Shown: piece after piece, positions 14,755 through 18,368 of the stretch
Layout of the letters: every line of letters begins with the position of its first letter
Position numbering within the stretch: the stretch's first letter is position 1
Source of the DNA: M55B132 sp964508895
GTDB taxonomy: Bacteria > Bacteroidota > Bacteroidia > Bacteroidales > B18-G4
Assembly (NCBI GenBank): GCA_964508895.1
Contig: CAZDWF010000075.1
Span: forward strand, 1 to 18,368
Reading direction: 5' to 3'
DNA: 18,368 nucleotides
Made by a program: the position numbers and the translations under genes
The notes under the pieces: model-generated
What the model saw: the letters and a program-made list of their open reading frames with translations, nothing else
Database searches by the model: none
What the model was told of the DNA's origin: nothing

Positions 14755-15095
14755 GTGATAGAATAAAATTTGCAATTCCAACTATGGATGGTCAGATAAC
14801 ACCACATTTTGGACATTCAAGTAAATTTGCTATAGTTGAAACGGAAGATGACAAAATAATTAATGTCAGATATATTGACCCGCCTGTTCATCAAACAGGA
14901 ACATACCCTCGTTTTCTGGCAGGAGAAGGGGTGGATATTATCATTGCCGGTGGCATAGGAATGAAAGCCATAAATCTGTTTTCTGAAAACAATATAGAAG
15001 TGATTACAGGAGTAACCAATGGTAGTCCTGAAGAAATCGTTAAAAGGTTTCTTGGAAACGGATTGAATTCTGCTCAAAATTTATGCGACCATTGA
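14751..15095 (+). CDS. NifX/MTH1175-family metal-cluster-binding protein (copy 1)
   Basis: This small protein of the dinitrogenase iron-molybdenum cofactor-binding family (RNase H-like fold) is related to NifX, the C-terminus of NifB, and the orange protein of sulfate reducers. In 114 residues the signature regions are FAIPTMDGQITPHFGH (His19, His22), PPVHQTGTYPRFLA, VDIIIAGGIGMKA and a terminal NLCDH. The histidine-rich HFGH and the terminal Cys/His suggest it binds a cluster directly. There is no nitrogenase gene nearby, so a role in nitrogen fixation is not implied. It overlaps the zinc-ribbon gene by 4 nt and precedes the two ATPases, its likely partners. Confidence 0.92.
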   Translation: MSDRIKFAIPTMDGQITPHFGHSSKFAIVETEDDKIINVRYIDPPVHQTGTYPRFLAGEGVDIIIAGGIGMKAINLFSENNIEVITGVTNGSPEEIVKRFLGNGLNSAQNLCDH

Positions 15096-15130
15096 TAAGG
15101 GGAAAGGCAAAAGTAAAAAGACAAAAGGAG

Positions 15131-15985
15131 ATGAAGGTAGCAATAGCCAGTGGCAAGGGTGGTACAGGGAAGACTATGCTGTCTACTAACCTTGCAGCAC
15201 TTATAGCAAAGAACGACGAAGTAATTCTCACAGATCTTGATGTTGAAGAGCCTAATTCAAGGATATTTATACAAGGAGAAATTCAGGATAAAGAAATAAA
15301 ATATTCCTATGTACCCGAATGGAATGAAAGTACATGCAGTTCCTGTGGGAAGTGCCAGGAAGTATGTAATTTTAATGCTATAATAAAACTGGCAGATCAC
15401 CTGATAATATTTCCACGTTTATGCCATGGTTGCTATGCCTGTTCTGAATTATGTCCAACTGGTTCATTACCTATGATACCACAGAGGATTGGAATACTTA
15501 ATATATACAAAAAAGAGAAGATCACATTTGTTGAAAGCCTCCTGGATATTGGCCAGGAACAGGCTGTCCCGTTAATAGCTCAAACAAAAGAATATATTGA
15601 TGATAACTTTAATGGTGATATCCTGAAATTGTATGATTCTCCTCCCGGAACCTCTTGTCCTGTAATTGAAGCCATTAAAGACAGCGATTTTGTTATTCTT
15701 GTTACAGAACCCACACCATTCGGACTTCACGACCTGCAACTGGCAGTGGAAACGGTCAGGAAGTTAAACATTAGTTTTGGTGTTGTGGTAAACCGGTTCG
15801 GGATTGGAAACTCAGATGTGTTTCAATATTGTGAGAAAAACAATATTCCAATACTTGCCCAAATCCCTAATGACAGAAGAATTGCAACTCATTACTCTTC
15901 AGGACATCTTGTATATGATAAGATTCCGGAAGTGAGGCAGGAATTACTAAAGATCAGTGAATACATCCGAAAATTTGGGAGATAA
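15131..15985 (+). CDS. MinD-type P-loop ATPase with inserted ferredoxin domain (copy 1)
   Basis: This is an ATPase of the MinD/Mrp superfamily with a two-cluster ferredoxin insert (COG1149 type), 284 residues. The deviant Walker A is GKGGTGKT (8-15), followed by LTDLDVEEPN and a Walker B-like DSPPG (from Asp169). The insert has two complete CxxCxxCxxxC sets: C69, C72, C75, C79 and C98, C101, C104, C108, enough for two 4Fe-4S clusters. The start at 15131 is chosen because it puts the cysteines at exactly the same residue numbers as in copy 2; the frame is open back to an ATG at 15083, which would overlap the NifX gene. An AAGGAG stands directly against the ATG. Likely function: ATP-driven assembly or insertion of a metal cluster, using internal electron transfer. 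Confidence 0.93.
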   Translation: MKVAIASGKGGTGKTMLSTNLAALIAKNDEVILTDLDVEEPNSRIFIQGEIQDKEIKYSYVPEWNESTCSSCGKCQEVCNFNAIIKLADHLIIFPRLCHGCYACSELCPTGSLPMIPQRIGILNIYKKEKITFVESLLDIGQEQAVPLIAQTKEYIDDNFNGDILKLYDSPPGTSCPVIEAIKDSDFVILVTEPTPFGLHDLQLAVETVRKLNISFGVVVNRFGIGNSDVFQYCEKNNIPILAQIPNDRRIATHYSSGHLVYDKIPEVRQELLKISEYIRKFGR

Positions 15986-15990
15986 ATAGT

Positions 15991-16863
15991 ATGAAGGAAA
16001 TTGTTTTTATATCCGGAAAAGGGGGGACAGGAAAAACATCACTGGCATCATCCTTTGCATTTCTTGCAGGAAGAAGTGCCGTAATAGCCGATTGTGACGT
16101 TGATGCAGCGAATATGCACCTTTTGTTACAAGCTGAGGAAACCATTAAAGAGGATTTCTATAGCGGGGAATTAGCAGTTATTGATAATAATATATGTGAT
16201 CAATGTGGCCTTTGCCAGGATGTATGCAGGTTTAATGCCATTGAGTTTGTTAATGATGCATATACTATTAATGAGACAAGCTGTGAAGGTTGCGGATATT
16301 GCAGCCGTGTTTGTTCCACCGGAGCCATAACAAATCATACACGTAAGGCCGGACAATGGTATATTTCTTCTATCAAGTCAGGAAGTACTATGGTTCATGC
16401 TAAACTTGATATTGGTGCAGATAATTCAGGAAAGCTGGTTGCAAAGGTGAAAAAGGAAACTCGTGAAATTGCCGGAAGAGATAATATTGATTTGATACTT
16501 GTTGACGGACCTCCGGGGATAGGCTGCCCTGTCGTATCTTCACTTTCAGGAGCTAACTTAGCTGTAATTGTTATCGAGCCCAGCTTATCAGGATTTCATG
16601 ACCTGAAAAGAGTGCATGAGCTGATCAAGGGATTTAACATTCCTGCAGCATGTATAATCAATAAATCAGATATCAATAAAGATATCACTGAAGAGATAGT
16701 GAAGTATTTAAAACAGGAAAACATAATCTACCTTTCTGATTTGCCTTATGATGAAGATTTTTCCCATTCAATGACTTCAGGAAAAACTATAATTGAATAC
16801 AGCCATAATGGACTTTCATTGAAAATTAATGAAATATGGCAGAACATATTAACTAATATTTAA
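15991..16863 (+). CDS. MinD-type P-loop ATPase with inserted ferredoxin domain (copy 2)
   Basis: This is a paralogue of the preceding ATPase, 290 residues, starting 5 nt after it. The deviant Walker A is GKGGTGKT (9-16), followed by ADCDVDAANMHLLL and LVDGPPGIGCPV. The ferredoxin insert has C69, C72, C75, C79 and C98, C101, C104, C108, in the same positions as copy 1. The segments around the clusters differ, so this is an old duplication, not a recent copy. Two such adjacent ATPases are typical of the orange protein complex in sulfate reducers and of related archaeal loci, where they are thought to act together, perhaps as a heterodimer. The partner metalloproteins are presumably the NifX-like products on either side. 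Confidence 0.94.
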   Translation: MKEIVFISGKGGTGKTSLASSFAFLAGRSAVIADCDVDAANMHLLLQAEETIKEDFYSGELAVIDNNICDQCGLCQDVCRFNAIEFVNDAYTINETSCEGCGYCSRVCSTGAITNHTRKAGQWYISSIKSGSTMVHAKLDIGADNSGKLVAKVKKETREIAGRDNIDLILVDGPPGIGCPVVSSLSGANLAVIVIEPSLSGFHDLKRVHELIKGFNIPAACIINKSDINKDITEEIVKYLKQENIIYLSDLPYDEDFSHSMTSGKTIIEYSHNGLSLKINEIWQNILTNI

Positions 16864-16873
16864 AAACACTATA

Positions 16874-17212
16874 ATGAAAATTGCTTTTACAACTAAAGGA
16901 ACAACATGGGATTCTATGATGGATCCACGTTTTGGAAGAACTGAATATCTACTTATCTATGATGAAGATAGTGATGAACTCAGTCATTATGATAATTCTT
17001 CAATAGGGCAGCAAGAACATGGTGCCGGGCCTAAGACTGCTCAAAAGCTTTTTGAACTGGAGCCCAAAGTGCTTATTACAGGAAACGGTCCCGGAGGAAA
17101 TGCAGATGCCATTCTCAAAAGTATGGATATCGAAATTTATACGGGTGCAGGAGAGATGAATGTCAGGGAAGCTTATGAAGCTTATATTTCTAATAAACTA
17201 TTTAAGTTTTAA
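16874..17212 (+). CDS. NifX/MTH1175-family metal-cluster-binding protein (copy 2)
   Basis: This is a second member of the iron-molybdenum cofactor-binding family, 112 residues, beginning 10 nt after the second ATPase. It shares the fold pattern of copy 1, with DPRFGRTEYLLIYD, the AGPKTAQKLFELEPKVLITGNGPGGNA core and a final helix. The cluster-side motif is RFGR (Arg19, Arg22) instead of HFGH (His19, His22), and no cysteine is present. It resembles the sub-branch nearest to orange-protein-like sequences of anaerobes rather than nitrogenase NifX. It may bind an anionic cluster through the arginines or act as a regulatory partner of copy 1; both ideas are inference. Confidence 0.9.
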   Translation: MKIAFTTKGTTWDSMMDPRFGRTEYLLIYDEDSDELSHYDNSSIGQQEHGAGPKTAQKLFELEPKVLITGNGPGGNADAILKSMDIEIYTGAGEMNVREAYEAYISNKLFKF

Positions 17213-17236
17213 ATAATCTAACTAAAACTAATTATT

Positions 17237-17944
17237 ATGAAAAAATCAGAAATCAATTTTATCATTGATGCTTTTATGTTTCTATTGATGTCGTTATTAA
17301 TTGGTTTGGGCCTCTTAATTAAATACATATTATTACCTAACAAAGAAGTATGGTTGGTTTATCAGCAAAATGTTGAATTGACTTTCCTTGGACTTGACAG
17401 GCATCAATGGGGAACAATACACCTGATCATTGCCCTTATACTAATAGCACTACTTATATTTCATATTATTCTGCATTGGAAACAAATAGTATGTATTTAC
17501 AAAAGAATGCTATTGAATAGAGGCTTAAGAATAGTTCTGACAATTTCTTTTGTTGGTATCTCAGCTGTATTAATATTGTTTTCGTTTTTAATAATGGTTG
17601 AAACTTCTGAACATAAACCTTTGCGTAAATACCAGAATCAACAAGATCATTATGAGAAAACTATAATTGGTAAGGACTCTGATACCATTGTGGATCAAAC
17701 AAAAAAGAAGAATGAAGAAAAGGATAATGCTGATCATGAAGCAAAATATAAAAATAGAAATATTGATATAAAAGGTTATATGACTCTCAATGAAGTTTCA
17801 GATAAGTATAATGTGCCGGTTGAACATCTTAAATCAGAGTTAAATATTCCTGATAAGGAAAGAGGAGATACAAGGCTTGCACAATTGAAGAGAAAATATG
17901 CTTTCACCATGAGCGATGTTATAAATATTATTGATGAATATTAA
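17237..17944 (+). CDS. DUF4405 membrane protein with cytochrome-b-like histidines
   Basis: This 235-residue protein has three predicted membrane helices (about 10-32, 60-81, 99-121). Histidines lie at 56 (RHQWG), 62, 76 and 80; the last three sit in or at the ends of helix 2, and His62/His76 are 14 residues apart, the spacing found where one helix ligates two b-type hemes. DUF4405 is the best match I can name. After an acidic-basic linker (about 130-165), a compact C-terminal helical part (about 170-235) has the pattern MTLNEVSDKYNVPVEHLK, then LAQLKRKYAF and MSDVINIIDEY, which I recall at the ends of other anaerobe redox membrane proteins. It is probably an electron-transfer partner for the Fe-S ATPases; heme binding is unproven. 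Confidence 0.75.
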   Translation: MKKSEINFIIDAFMFLLMSLLIGLGLLIKYILLPNKEVWLVYQQNVELTFLGLDRHQWGTIHLIIALILIALLIFHIILHWKQIVCIYKRMLLNRGLRIVLTISFVGISAVLILFSFLIMVETSEHKPLRKYQNQQDHYEKTIIGKDSDTIVDQTKKKNEEKDNADHEAKYKNRNIDIKGYMTLNEVSDKYNVPVEHLKSELNIPDKERGDTRLAQLKRKYAFTMSDVINIIDEY

Positions 17945-17960
17945 GATCATATAATTTGTT

Positions 17961-18152
17961 ATGAAAACGTATGTTCATGTATATACAGGAAATGGAAAAG
18001 GTAAAACAACTGCTGCTTTTGGTTTGGCATTAAGGGCCGTTGGTGCTGGTATGAAGGTTTTTATCGGCCAATTTGTGAAAGGAAAAGAATATAATGAGAT
18101 AATAGCAGTTAATCAATTCCTGAAAAATATTATCTGGTACACAGTAAACTGA
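17961..18152 (+). pseudogene. cobO: Truncated cob(I)yrinic acid a,c-diamide adenosyltransferase
   Basis: The first 55 residues or so are a clear match to CobO/BtuR corrinoid adenosyltransferase, the enzyme that puts the adenosyl group on cobalamin precursors: MKTYVHVYTGNGKGKTTAA (P-loop GNGKGKTT), then FGLALRAVGAGMKVFIGQF and VKGKEYNEI. The frame then stops at residue 63 after FLKNIIWYTVN, whereas the family has about 170-200 residues. The Q-Y/F-G, DE-x-N and C-terminal HYY motifs are all missing and do not resume in another frame before 18245. A second frame is open for 39 codons (18113-18232, ending with KHTLVNESLRKLYD) but does not look like CobO to me. The gene is either broken by deletion or affected by an assembly error. 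Confidence 0.75.
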
Positions 18153-18245
18153 ACACCTGGAATAGTGAGGAATGGAAGGAGTTTATTAAACATACCCTGG
18201 TAAACGAAAGTTTAAGAAAGCTTTATGATTGATAAAATATAATTT

Positions 18246-18368
18246 ATGTATAATTATATATTTGGACCGGTACCTTCTCTTGATGATCTCACAAAGATCC
18301 TGTGTATTCATGTCAATGAAATCAACAAATACCTTGATGTACTGGAGGCTGAAAAGAAAATTGAAAGT
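18246..18368 (+). CDS. ORF with radical-SAM-like first residues, runs off the window
   Basis: The 41 visible codons begin MYNYIFGPVPS, which is the hallmark start of COG0731-type radical SAM proteins; in those the next residues are RRLG and then a CxxxCxxC motif about 20 residues on. Here the sequence instead continues LDDLTKILCIHVNEINKY and LDVLEAEKKIES, an amphipathic helical-looking segment with one Cys and no radical SAM motif. The frame is still open at the window end. It could be a gene with an internal deletion, or a different small protein whose first residues match by chance. An AT-rich stretch precedes it, without a Shine-Dalgarno site. Confidence 0.4.
   Translation, partial: MYNYIFGPVPSLDDLTKILCIHVNEINKYLDVLEAEKKIES

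Noticed and set aside
14751..17212. Nitrogenase cofactor (nif) cluster
   Set aside because: The NifX-like family is broad; no nifHDK, nifE, nifN or nifB gene is present, and the ATPases are of the ferredoxin-insert MinD type rather than NifH.
18113..18232. Frameshifted continuation of cobO in another frame
   Set aside because: The 39-codon frame has none of the CobO motifs (Q-F-G, DE-x-N, HYY), so a simple frameshift does not restore the gene.

Overview
The window looks like a low-GC Bacteroidota chromosome segment, probably from an anaerobic member of the Bacteroidales/Marinilabiliales type. The evidence is a FecI-type sigma factor, a DUF4974-type FecR, an STN/TonB receptor and a DUF4249 lipoprotein in a row; Bacteroidota-style -7 boxes (TAnnTTTG); nearly no Shine-Dalgarno sequences; and lipoproteins with C-KKDE starts. 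Assignment to an order is inference.

Layout. (1) 2-2301: an overlapping zinc/manganese-type ABC importer (binding protein cut by the window edge, ATPase, permease). (2) 2320-7401: sigma factor, anti-sigma factor, TonB-dependent receptor and DUF4249 lipoprotein, only 18 nt after the importer and packed with overlaps. (3) 7437-9296: two related but divergent lipoproteins of unknown function, closed by two intrinsic terminators. (4) 9395-9561: a gap filled by degenerate 7-nt repeats. (5) 9562-13220: PHP-family phosphoesterase, DUF1456 protein, exported metallo-beta-lactamase-fold hydrolase and a lipoprotein serine hydrolase. (6) 13339-13620, minus strand: ppnP, facing the serine hydrolase across a bidirectional-looking hairpin. 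(7) 13726-17944: an 'orange protein'-like metal-cluster locus. It holds a DUF134 regulator with a perfect palindrome inside its own promoter, a DUF5320 protein, a small zinc-ribbon protein, a NifX-like protein, two paralogous MinD-type ATPases each with a two-cluster ferredoxin insert, a second NifX-like protein and a DUF4405 membrane protein with cytochrome-b-like histidines. (8) 17961-18368: a cobO gene cut to its P-loop third, then an ORF that starts like a radical SAM protein but loses the resemblance after 11 residues.

How they may work together. Block 2 is a surface-signalling/import system whose substrate is not visible in the sequence; its position suggests it could supply the block 1 metal importer. 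Block 7 is the most unusual part. MTH1175/NifX proteins with paired Fe-S MinD ATPases are the hallmark of the orange protein (Mo-Cu cluster) complex of anaerobes. Here the set is on one strand with a likely autoregulated promoter and a possible membrane redox partner.

No tRNA, rRNA, CRISPR array or insertion sequence was seen. No gene-free stretch exceeds 300 bases; the longest gap (9297-9561) is described in its own entries.
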